Origin: Eurosta solidaginis
Taxonomy: Eukaryota > Arthropoda > Insecta > Diptera > Tephritidae
Reading direction: 5' to 3'
DNA length: 64,000 bases
Assembly (NCBI RefSeq): GCF_040869045.1
Contig: NC_090322.1
Coordinates: forward strand, 181,473,477-181,537,476
In this document: piece by piece, positions 1 through 8,714 of the stretch
How the letters are laid out: every line of letters begins with the position of its first letter
How positions within the stretch are numbered: the first letter of the stretch is position 1
Position numbers and translations under genes: made by a program
The notes under the pieces: model-generated
What the model saw: only the letters and a program-made list of their open reading frames with translations
Told to the model about the DNA's origin: nothing
The model's database searches: none

Positions 1-1112
1 AAGGGGCTTTCAATGCACAGAAATTGAATTCTAAATAAAAGTTTGGAAATTTTCACGAACTTAATTTTTTCGACGTTCTGAATTGTTTCGAAAATTATTT
101 TCCAAATTGGTCTACGTGGTTCTCGTCCATGATTCAATTACTAGAGGTTTGTTCTCCAATGATAACAGAGCTTTGACACTCCTAAATTTAAATATCTGGA
201 CGGGTTGCTTTTATGAAGTAAGGAAAACGGGGAATAACTCAATCCCCTTCAGCGAAAAATGTAGTAGAAAAGTACCTTTAGTAGTATGTTAGTAGTGATA
301 CAAAATTTTTTTAATGCCAACAGGTTTCCCCCAAAAATTCATATAATATATAAAATAATTAATTTTCCATATTTCTTGAATTGATAAAGAGTTATGTTGG
401 TTTGGTGTTTCTTTCAGATTTTGTTTGAAGAATACCGTACGTTAGAATTTTATTCAAAAATGCACTATCTCAAAATTTGTTTCAAAAACTCCCTATCTAA
501 ACATAAGTTCAATGCATTTTGACATAAGCGGGTGTTATTAATTTTATCTTTTATTGAAAAGATAAAATTATAATAAAGCTATAAAGCCATAGCAGCAAGG
601 GCCTTACACTATATAAGAGGGACGAATCCTGAAATGGGAAATTTTTGATAAATATTTTGATATAGGACGATTTTGAACAGGCAGCCGACATGAACTGACA
701 AAAATAAAATAAAAGAAAATGGCTTATTGTCTTAGAACTTTATATTCCTACCTTGACTTTGACAAAAAAGTTAAGCTTTTGTGCGGTCCTGCTACACAGG
801 GAGTATTCACCTTTTTGTTCTGAATTTTCGGAAAGCTCTTTACCGTTAAGTATTCATGGAAGTGTTCCGGATAAACCGTTAATTTAGAATATTCGGAATA
901 CGTTCATTTGATACTACCTCACGAGGTCCGAATATATCAAATAAGTGTATACATAATATTTCAAATACAAACCGATTCCCTAAATTCTTAAATGGAGACG
1001 AATGTTCCGAACATACGGGAATGAATAAGTTAACATGCTCAATGAGAACATTTCGTTATTGCATCTCCATTATTAACTAATGACATCTTTACGTGCATCG
1101 ATTTACTAGTCG
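1..1112. other. AT-rich noncoding stretch, no gene seen
   Basis: No convincing coding sequence. A perfect 14-bp-arm hairpin with a 4-base loop lies at 539-570. Part of 450-500 resembles the inner part of the MITE at 32741-32948. About 35 bases near 126-165 match 1556-1592 in inverted orientation, so both are probably fragments of one repeat. Confidence 0.5.
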
Positions 1113-1120
1113 AGTTGAAC

Positions 1121-1226
1121 CAGGGACGGAGAATAATAATTTTTTTTTTCCAAATATATTTAAAGCCCAAAATTAATAGTTTTGCAAGGAATTATATTAT
1201 AAAAGGAATAACAGTTTCAGCCCCTG
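1121..1226. mobile_element. Short hAT-type MITE with perfect 8-bp TSD
   Basis: The 106-bp element starts CAGGGACGGA and ends TTTCAGCCCCTG, giving short imperfect inverted ends (CAGGG...CCCTG). It is flanked by the identical 8-mer AGTTGAAC at 1113-1120 and 1227-1234. An 8-bp TSD and CAGGG ends are typical of hAT elements. Both ends are shared with the longer copy at 8977-9560. Confidence 0.82.
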
Positions 1227-1234
1227 AGTTGAAC

Positions 1235-2528
1235 GATGAATTTTGAATTAGTTTAGGTTTCGTATGTTCGTAGGTTTACGAAAGTGCACGATTCCTTGGT
1301 GTCCGTACTTTTCATAAAAAATCAACCACACTACTAGATCATGGCATAGTTAATAAATTCATCATAAAATTAAAAAAAAAAAAATTTTCTAAGGAGTTAT
1401 GCAGCTCAGTAATTATCGGATATTTGTAAACTGATTGCTTCCTATTTCTCGTATATTTATCGAAAAATCGCAAAGAAACAACACAGTTAGCGCATGTCAA
1501 TTCGATTTGGGAGAAAAATGGCTGCTGTACTTGTTAAAAAATGTGTCAGCTGAGCAAACCTCTTGTGATTGAATCATGGTTCTCGTCATACAATTCGTTA
1601 AAGTTTTTTTTTTCACTTAAAGAAAAAAACTCAAGTCATTTTTTATTGCTATTGTTTTACTCGCATGTTTTGTTTTCTACAAAATAAATAAATTTTTTTG
1701 CTAGCAAGAAAACAGATGTTTCTAAATTAGAAATAGAAACTACTAGTTGAAAAAAGAGCACGTCCATCACTGTGGAATAAGCCATATACTGCAGCTTTCA
1801 CTGACAAGCTAAGAAAAACCCAAAACTTGAAATTTATTTCGCTCTACCCTAATGTTTAAATGTGTTATGTAAATACATATGGAAGTAAATGCAATAACGG
1901 TAATTGTGTTCATTAAGTATATACGCCAATTTGTTAGCTTTAATTATTTATCACATGATTTACAAAACAAAAAAAAACGTTATAAAAGAGCTTAACTCAA
2001 ACGGCTTCATTTCTTGTAGTAAGCATATTTACATTTTCGACAGATATAAATATGCACTTACATATGTATGAATGTATGTATGTTTGTAGTCATAATAATA
2101 TGTTTATCTCTGTTTTGACCAAATTAGCTAGCAATAACAAAAACTGAATAAATAATCAATTAGCGGCATATGTTAAGCACATCTTCAAAATATTCCAAAC
2201 AACTTTTTTAATCTATTTTAGTTTGTGTGTACGTGTATACATATATTGTTTTGTTTGTGTATTTTTGTTCACGTTTTGTTTACAATTTGGCTTTCAATTG
2301 CTATTCGATTACATTTGGCGTGGCACTCGTTCGTGAAATTTTTATGATAAATATTCTAAAAATGAAAAAAAAATCTTGTGAATTGTTTTCATTACTTTTA
2401 TCTTCTACTTTTTTCCTTTAAATAACTAAATATGTAAATAGGTATATATGATTTACATATATACGTAAGTAACTTTTTTTTTAGCAAAATTTCCTATAAC
2501 TACCTATACTAGTTTGCTCGTGTGTATG
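1235..2528. other. AT-rich noncoding stretch, no gene seen
   Basis: A/T homopolymers and TATG/CATA microsatellite-like runs (about 2040-2100). The short open frame at 2227-2421 has no recognisable domain. Confidence 0.4.
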
Positions 2529-2982
2529 TACATTAGGATGGGTCGATTTATTAACCGATATCGCGCCATCGATTTTTCGATAGGATTTGGGCTCAGGAAA
2601 AAAAGTTCCACTAAGCATACCCAAAAAAAAATAGTTTTCGAGCCTGCGAAATTTCATCGATTTTTTCGATTTTTTATGCATTTTTTTCATTTTCAAGGCT
2701 CCAAATCATTTTTTATGTATTTTTTTCGTGTTAATTGGCGTAGTCCCAAGTGAATTCATGCGCTAAAAACGATGGTAAATGTAGTTTTTTGAAAAAAAAT
2801 TTCTTTTATGGAGATTTAGAAGAATTTTTAAAATGAAATTTCGCAGGCTCGAAAAATATTTTTTTTGGTATGCGTAGTGGACATTTTTTTTCCTGAGCCC
2901 AAATCCTATTGAAAAATCGATATCGCGATATCGGTTAACTTTCGTCCATACAAATCGGCACACCCTAAGGTACATACATACA
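2529..2982. mobile_element. Foldback MITE, TTAGGRTGGGTCGATT family
   Basis: The ends are near-mirror images. The left reads CATTAGGATGGGTCGATTTA and the right carries its inverted counterpart with ATCGATATCGCGATATCGGT. Both halves contain a 'gctcaggaaaaaaag' block, a 'gcatacccaaaaaa' block and a 'cgagcctgcgaaatttc' block in inverted order, so the single strand can fold into a long hairpin. Relatives lie at 20766-20960, 23773-24197 and 50946-51282. Confidence 0.8.
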
Positions 2983-3782
2983 TACATATGTGTGACAAAA
3001 AGTGTAAATTGAGCATTGCACGGAAAACTATAAATTTGCATCGTTTTTCTAATTGCTCTCCGGATTTATTTTCGGTGTCAACATATTTCAAATATACCAC
3101 AATGTGCAGTGGAAGAATTCAAAATTAACATCATAATAAAAAATTTAGTTACTAAAAAAACCTAATAAAGAAGTTTTATAAAAAAATTTGAAAAAACAAA
3201 ACGAATCCTTCAGAAGAAGGAGATTGTGCCATAAGTCGGTATTTAGTATCGTACCGTATCCAATTCATATGCGTCTGCAATGCCTTCACTATGCTCAAAT
3301 CTGTGATTTTTGGGACACTCACACTTGAGTTCTTTGCTACCCAGAAATCTTCACTCCTTTATTTGTGAATTCGATAGACTTTACAATGAAAATAAAATGA
3401 AAATACGAGCGCAACAAATATAAGGAGGGTCGTGGCAAGTTCTGCGAAGGCCAAAAGCTCGAAAAAGTTTCTTTAACGGCGCATTTAAGAACATTTTTAA
3501 TTAATTGTATAACAAAAGCTATGCAAACAGATTTTAAAAATATTTCGAAAAAATTCGAAAGTTCGAGAAGTGTTTAAAAATCGAAAAACCCGAAATAATT
3601 GTATGAGAAAGATATTGAAACCAATGCTAAAACCGTTTTTGAAAAAATTCCAAAATTCGAAAGTATTTAAAAAATTAATAGCAATTTCGAAACTTTTACT
3701 TAGAATATTCAGAAACTTTTAAAATCAACAGTCAAATGAACAAACGTAAATTACAGCTGTAAAAAAAACAAAACATTAGAAA
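2983..3782. other. Noncoding stretch rich in TTCGAAA words
   Basis: No gene seen. From about 3530 to 3740 the sequence is dominated by degenerate TTCGAAA/AAAATTC words, like the stretch near 13290-13520. Confidence 0.4.
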
Positions 3783-4291
3783 CCTCATCTCAGATCGCTA
3801 TTTAAAATTAACGAAATAGGACTATAACCCCGCCCACTTTTTCGATATCGAACATTTCGAAGAACGGAAAAAGTGTGATAATTCATTACCAAAGACGGAT
3901 AAAGCGATGAAACTTGGTAGGTGGGTTGAACTTATGACGCAGAATGGTAAATTAGTAAAATTTTGGAGAATGGGCGTAGCACCGCCCACTTTTAAAAGAA
4001 GGTAATTTAAAAGTTTTGCACGCTGTAATTTCGCAGTCGTTGAAGATATCATGATGAAATTTGGCATGAATGTTACTCCTATTACTGTATGCGTTCTAAA
4101 TAAAAATTAGCAAAATCGGATGACGACGCCCACTAAAAAAAAAAAAAATTAAGTCAAATTTTAACAAAAAGTTTAATATCTTTACAGCATATAAGTAAAT
4201 TATGTCAACATACACCTCCAGCATTTCTCTCCAAAGCTCTCAGCTGAGTATGTAATGTTCGGTTACACGCGAACTTAGCCTTCCTTACTTG
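3783..4291 (-). mobile_element. Dispersed repeat 'GTAACCGAACATTACATACTC', truncated copy
   Basis: On the minus strand this begins AACAAGTAAGGAAGGCTAAG, the same 5' end as the copies at 41001, 48351, 55486 and 63757. It then passes straight to the 3' part ('gtgggcgtgg', 'tcgatatcgaaaaagtgggc'). The 130-bp tandem units are missing and the last 230 bases or so of the 3' end are lost. Confidence 0.78.
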
Positions 4292-4759
4292 TTAGTGTTA
4301 AAAAATATACGTGCATATGTCTTGCCCGTTGCTCGTTAATTAGAGACCACACCACACCATCACTACGATGATAGTACCCTTATCAACACAGTTACAGTGT
4401 TAAATCTGGTGATGACTGCTGCAAGGTATCTCAATGTAGAGAGAGCGTGTAAAACTTCTGTAGCTAAGCACTTCCGTCGTTCACGCAGGGCACTCCTACT
4501 GAGGAACCAACGAAACAACAAGAACAAGATGCTCGGTTGCGCTTATCAACCCATTGAATTTGGGAGCGTATTCGTACTGAACGTACGTTAAAGATCATAG
4601 GAATGCATGTGTCGCAATACCAGATCCGCTTTTTTAAACTTTTGGTCATGATAGAATCATACATCTAAAATAGAAGAATAAAACGGATAGAATTTTTCAA
4701 ACTGATTAAATGCCTTCTTGCCTTTTGCAGGCCTTTAACTCAGGATTTTTCTATTACAC
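4292..4759. other. Noncoding stretch, no gene seen
   Basis: Short open frames on both strands (4397-4591 and 4464-4664) overlap and show no recognisable domain. Confidence 0.35.
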
Positions 4760-5035
4760 GGCATTTCGTGCTGTGATGGTATTATGCTTCGCCTACCACG
4801 CCGAAGGTCCTGGGTTCCCTGGCAAAGCAACATCAAAACTTGTTAAGAAATTTTTCAATTGGATAAAAGGTTTCCTAAGCGGGGTCGCCTCTCGGCAGAG
4901 GTTTGGCAAACACTCCATGTGTTTTTCTGCCATGAAAAGCTTCGCAGTGAGAATTTATCGGCTTTACAGCTGCCGTTCGGAGTCGTCAAAAATCATGTAT
5001 ATAGGTCCCTCTAGGGCCCTTCCAGTGAATTGGAT
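4760..5035 (+). mobile_element. tRNA-derived SINE, old copy
   Basis: Colinear with the better copy at 42515-42889. The tRNA-like head ('gtgatggt..gcttcgcc', then 'cctgggttcc' where the B box lies) is followed by 'ggcaaagcaacatcaaaa', 'aagcggggtcgcc', 'tttctgccatgaaaagc' and 'gccgttcggagtcg'. The B box is mutated relative to GGTTCAACTCC, so pol III activity is unlikely. Confidence 0.75.
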
Positions 5036-5324
5036 TCCGCTATTTTAAAATTGTTAACTAATGCTAATGTTACGTTGCACTGTGATGTGTATCGAATTCG
5101 ATGCCTTTTTTCTCAATGTATTATTTGCCTAATTACAAATAAATATTGAAAAGTAGAATACTATAAACAACGCTCTGTACGTATATTACTTACTTACTTA
5201 ATTGGCGCTTAACCGTTTAAACGAAAATATGTACATAATTTATAGAAAATTTGTGCGTAAATTACAATTAATATGAACAAGTGTAATGCCTCTATTACGG
5301 TTAACAACTCGACTTAGTTGGATT
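5036..5324. other. Noncoding stretch with a short dispersed-repeat fragment
   Basis: At about 5188-5223 there is 'ttaattggcgcttaaccgtt', a motif I recognise as widespread in insect repeats. It is too short to assign. Nothing else seen. Confidence 0.35.
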
Positions 5325-5682
5325 GGGGATTCAAGGGGTTGATAAGCGCAATACAAAGCTTTATAGTTTTAAAGCTTCCGCAAACCAATTGTCAACCTCA
5401 CCTACGCGGGGGAATCCTGTTACGAATATGAATGTTTCATACACATGTTTAGCAGGCGAAGCTCTGGCGACCCCAAGTTCCTCATAGCACTACCGCGTGG
5501 ATGGCGGGATGGTCGTAATAATCGTTCCCGAGATGGTCGGGCTAGTACCTTTATGGTGCTTTGTTACCGGAACATACCGGATCTGTATCCGGCAAAGGAC
5601 CATCAACATCGATAACACTTCCAAAAACTTTCGGGGAGTGTCTTTATCGTCTATACAACAACAACAACAACAACAACCACAA
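5325..5682 (+). mobile_element. CAA-tailed retroposon, diverged copy
   Basis: Matches the full-length copy at 38882-39299 along most of its length: 'caattgtcaacctcacctac', 'ctctggcgaccccaagttcc', 'cgttcccgagatggtcgggc', 'tgtatccggcaaaggaccat', then 'tttcggggagtgtctttatc' and a (CAA)n tail. Confidence 0.8.
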
Positions 5683-6085
5683 CTTAGTTGGATTGTAAAA
5701 GAACTCAACTTAAAAACAACTCAATTCCTTTCTAGCATTACTAATTACAACTAATTTCAGTTGAAGTTGAATTGGTGTCGTCAACCCACAAAAGTGATAA
5801 TTTGACAATTAAATCAACAGCTGGTAAATTTGTGGCGAAAATAAAACATTTGCGAAAGAGATTTTTTATATTCAAAACTGTTAGTGCTAAAATTGATATG
5901 CTGCGAGTTCTTAAACATGTTTTTTTGCAGATTCGTAAGTTACTATCGGTTAAGAAAGGGACACAAACATGTTCGAGGAACGGCTGTACCTCCTTTATTA
6001 GAATTATGCTCAAATCTGCTTCCTTGCTGGCGGCAGCTATCGAAAAAGTCGTGGAAGTGATTTCAATGTCGGGCTAGCTCAACCT
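5683..6085. other. Noncoding stretch, no gene seen
   Basis: Overlapping short open frames on both strands (5741-6013 minus, 5772-6077 plus) have no recognisable domain. Confidence 0.35.
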
Positions 6086-6100
6086 ACGATATCAGTCGTT

Positions 6101-6225
6101 CCCGAGATGGTCGGGCCTGGTACCGGAACGTACCGAATCTGCATCCGGCAAAGGACCATCAACATCGATAGCACTCCCCAAGGCGTTCGAGGAGTGTCTT
6201 TATCGCTACAACAACAATAACAATA
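6101..6225 (+). mobile_element. 5'-truncated CAA-tailed retroposon with 15-bp TSD
   Basis: Only the 3' third of the family is present, from 'cccgagatggtcgggc' to 'tttatcgctacaacaacaat'. The perfect 15-mer ACGATATCAGTCGTT flanks it at 6086-6100 and 6226-6240. A 5' truncation with a variable-length TSD and a simple-repeat tail is the mark of target-primed reverse transcription. Confidence 0.88.
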
Positions 6226-6240
6226 ACGATATCAGTCGTT

Positions 6241-6562
6241 TTTAAGATGTTATTGAGCATATTTTTGCAATGTGAGTCAAAGCCCAACTTCTGGATTTCG
6301 ATCCAAAGGTCAACAAGTTTTTCTTATTGATGCTTCGTTGTGCAATGTGTGCAAAAACTGCAGATTAAAATAACAGTTTAAACAAAATTTTGAACGGTTT
6401 ACTTATCACTTTCCATTTATTCTAATATTTTTTTTTTTCAAAGAACTGCGAAAATTATTGGTACAACTGCTAGAAACCAGTTTTCAGATTTTGACATAAA
6501 ATCACACTTGGAAAGGGTTGTAAACGGTAATGCCACGAAATGTTGTTAGATTATGCGACTTT
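6241..6562. other. Noncoding stretch, no gene seen
   Basis: AT-rich sequence with no repeat family or coding sequence that I can identify. Confidence 0.3.
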
Positions 6563-6744
6563 GGCCCGGTTTTCTCAGTAGTTTATTAAGCTAAGCTTAA
6601 ACTAAGTTTGCTTAAACTCTAGTCAAATTTAAACTCCAGTTAAACTACTGAGCAGTTTTTCAGTCACAGTTTAGGCCGATTTTGGGGTAGGCTTTTTTGT
6701 ACGGCAACATTGGTTTTTTATTATACAACAGCTGGATTTTGTTC

Positions 6745-7524
6745 ACCCAACAAACATTTAAAAGATATTTGTCTAGCGAAATATATATCTAGTTCCGGAG
6801 GTGATATCCAACATCATTATCTAGTTATTCTTAAACCAGATAGTTCTCAAGTTGATATCCAACTTCATTATCCACTCACTATATGTGACCCGGCCTATGA
6901 AAAGGTGGCTTATGACTCAAAACAGAAATTGCGAGAAACAGCTGTTAAAGATAAACGATGCATTTCTTCAGTTTCTTAGTAGTAGTAATTTTTTTTTTTT
7001 TTTAAGTCATAAGCCACCTTTTCAAAGGCCGGGTCACATATAACCTTTGAGAAATTTTGTCAAATTATTATCCAGCCTTTGAGAGACTTTAAGAAATGTA
7101 CAGTTCTCAAATGAATATTCAACGCATTTGTCCAGTTGATGCCCTACATTGGATATCGAGTTGAGGTGAAGTTGAAAAAAAAAAAACTCCAATGTGGTAC
7201 GACCAAAGTCAACAGCAATTTATTGTGAGAAATAAAAACCTGATTGATAGTAATGAAGCGTAATTAATCAAAAATAAATTATATATATTTTATTTTCGTG
7301 AAAATACTTACAGTTGAGACCAATTAAAGAACCACAAGTTGGGAACTATCATTTTTCCAATTTAAGTAATAGCATTTTTCGCTTTATAAAAAATTCCCGC
7401 TTTTGCTGAGTACGCTATGATTCTCAAGTTGAGCCACTGTTTCGAAACAACTCTTGAGATTTTAGAAGTATGCTAGTTATCAACATGAGCTCTAATGGTA
7501 CTCAAGCCCAAATGCTTGCTGGGT
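6745..7524. mobile_element. Nested TIR element (ACCCARCAARCATTT ends)
   Basis: The left end is ACCCAACAAACATTT and the inverted right end is ACCCAGCAAGCATTT, 13 of 15 bases alike. A fragment of the same right end is at about 58520-58592. It lies inside the GGCCCGG element and contains the hairpin at 6880-7043. Confidence 0.68.
6880..7043. repeat. Innermost inverted repeat (TATATGTGACCCGGCC arms)
   Basis: Two arms of about 38 bases, one starting TATATGTGACCCGGCC and its inverted copy ending GGCCGGGTCACATATA, enclose about 85 bases. They differ at two or three positions. This looks like a small MITE and is the third level of nesting. Confidence 0.72.
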
Positions 7525-7705
7525 ATACATGACGCCATTTCGAACGAACGCAAATTACCGATAGGTTAACTAGAGTTCAACTCTGCCAGATCGGTCGCTT
7601 AAGCTCAGCTTAAACTTCAATTAAAGTAGACTGAAAAACTGCAGAATAAGTTTAAGCGTAGTTTAACTGACAAACGGGGTTGAACTTGTACTGAAAAACC
7701 GGGCC

Positions 7706-8369
7706 TTAAACTCAGTTTTTTTGGCAGTTATAGTAGTAATATAAAATACCAAATTGCAAAGATTCAACTGAAATAGAGTTGAGTTGTAAACCCTAATATG
7801 GGCCTAAGTGATTTTTATGTTGGATAGTGTTCGTAACATAAAAGGATCGTTATGCAAAAATTTCTATTATGGCTAAAAACTGTACTTGGCAGGATAAAAA
7901 AAAAAATAGACTGACAGTGTACTGAGACTTCATCAACACAAAGCATCTATAAATCTTAACAATTTACACATTTTTTTCACACTTTTTTGTTGAATATCAT
8001 AAATGCTTTTGAAGCTACATACATATATAGTATCTAGCTAAATTAGAGATTTAAAAATTTATGTATATATTACTCCCTAAACTTTAGTCTTAAATATGAT
8101 TTCGATTTTCACTTTTTTGTTAATAGCGCTTGGCACTGATGGTTCACTTAACTAGCACCAAACTATTTGTCTACACTTAAAAATTAAATAAGGAATTTTC
8201 ATAAACGCTAAACTAACAAACAAATCTAAGAAAATAAGAACAATTTCTATCAAAATTTCTGTTAGTTTGCATTTAAATATGCTTCCTGCAGAGTTTCCTG
8301 ATTTAAGTTCATTTGGCAAATCTAATGGCGCGCAAATATTTTCTGTACACACAAATTAAAATTTTTTTC
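7706..8369. other. AT-rich stretch downstream of Stim
   Basis: No independent gene seen. It includes 8152-8342, a minus-strand frame that could serve as an alternative last Stim exon (see findings). Confidence 0.35.
8152..8342 (-). CDS. Possible alternative Stim last exon (hypothetical)
   Basis: An acceptor-like 'tgtgtgtacag' precedes a minus-strand frame that stays open to TAG. If the donor inside exon 8 were joined here, the reading phase would match and add about 63 residues beginning ENICAPLDLPNELKSG, with a hydrophobic stretch (ILIEIVLIFLDLF). The acceptor has a poor pyrimidine tract and I know of no homologue, so this is speculative. Confidence 0.15.
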
Positions 8370-8622
8370 TTTATTTATTTTTACTGCTACATTTGTTGAG
8401 TGCCTTGCCTTTATAACGCCAATTAATAAAATTAAAAAAAGAACAAATTACGCAATGACAGCAATAATTTGTACTGATCACGTGATTATTTGTGTAAGTA
8501 CATTAACTATTAGCTAACTAAAATTGGACTGCAATATTATATTATTGAAATATAAAAATTACATGTTTTTTTATTTAGATTTTTGTATGTGTGTGTAGAA
8601 GTGCCACGCCTCATCAGCTGCA
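8370..8622 (-). other. Stim: Candidate Stim 3' UTR with polyadenylation signals
   Basis: Follows the Stim stop codon on the minus strand. AATAAA occurs at 8570-8575 (48 bases after the stop) and again at 8370-8375 and 8374-8379. The cleavage site cannot be fixed from sequence alone. Confidence 0.45.
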
Positions 8623-8714
8623 TCATTCAGTCGAGAACAAATTGAAGTTCTCAAAATTAGGCTTACCTTGCACAGAATCGTCATCTAAATCGTCGCTGCT
8701 GCTTGTTATGCGCC
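8623..8714 (-). CDS. Stim: Stim exon 8: C-terminus and stop
   Basis: The acceptor is 'ctattttag' just above 8714. The split glycine codon (phase 1) is completed here, and the frame runs through the acidic DDLDDDSVQ motif to the end NFENFNLFSTE and TGA (8623-8625). The acidic motif corresponds to the acidic region just after SOAR in vertebrate STIMs. A perfect splice-donor match (CAAG/GTAAGC) lies inside the coding sequence; reading through it gives the conserved end. Confidence 0.92.

Larger units (their letters stand above)
6563..7705. mobile_element. Outer TIR element (GGCCCGGTTTTTCAG ends) holding nested insertions
   Basis: The left end GGCCCGGTTTTCTCAGTA matches the inverted right end (...TACTGAAAAACCGGGCC). 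Both flanks just inside are rich in AGTTTAAAC words. About 780 bases at 6745-7524 are a second element, which contains a third. No transposase frame remains. Confidence 0.7.

Noticed and set aside
6710..7043. Open frames in the nested MITE region
   Set aside because: They cross element borders and hairpin arms, so they cannot be one gene.
8667..8714. Exon 8 as a 48-nt cassette exon ending at the internal donor
   Set aside because: Reading through the donor gives the conserved C-terminal residues and a stop in the right place. The donor is kept only as a possible alternative.
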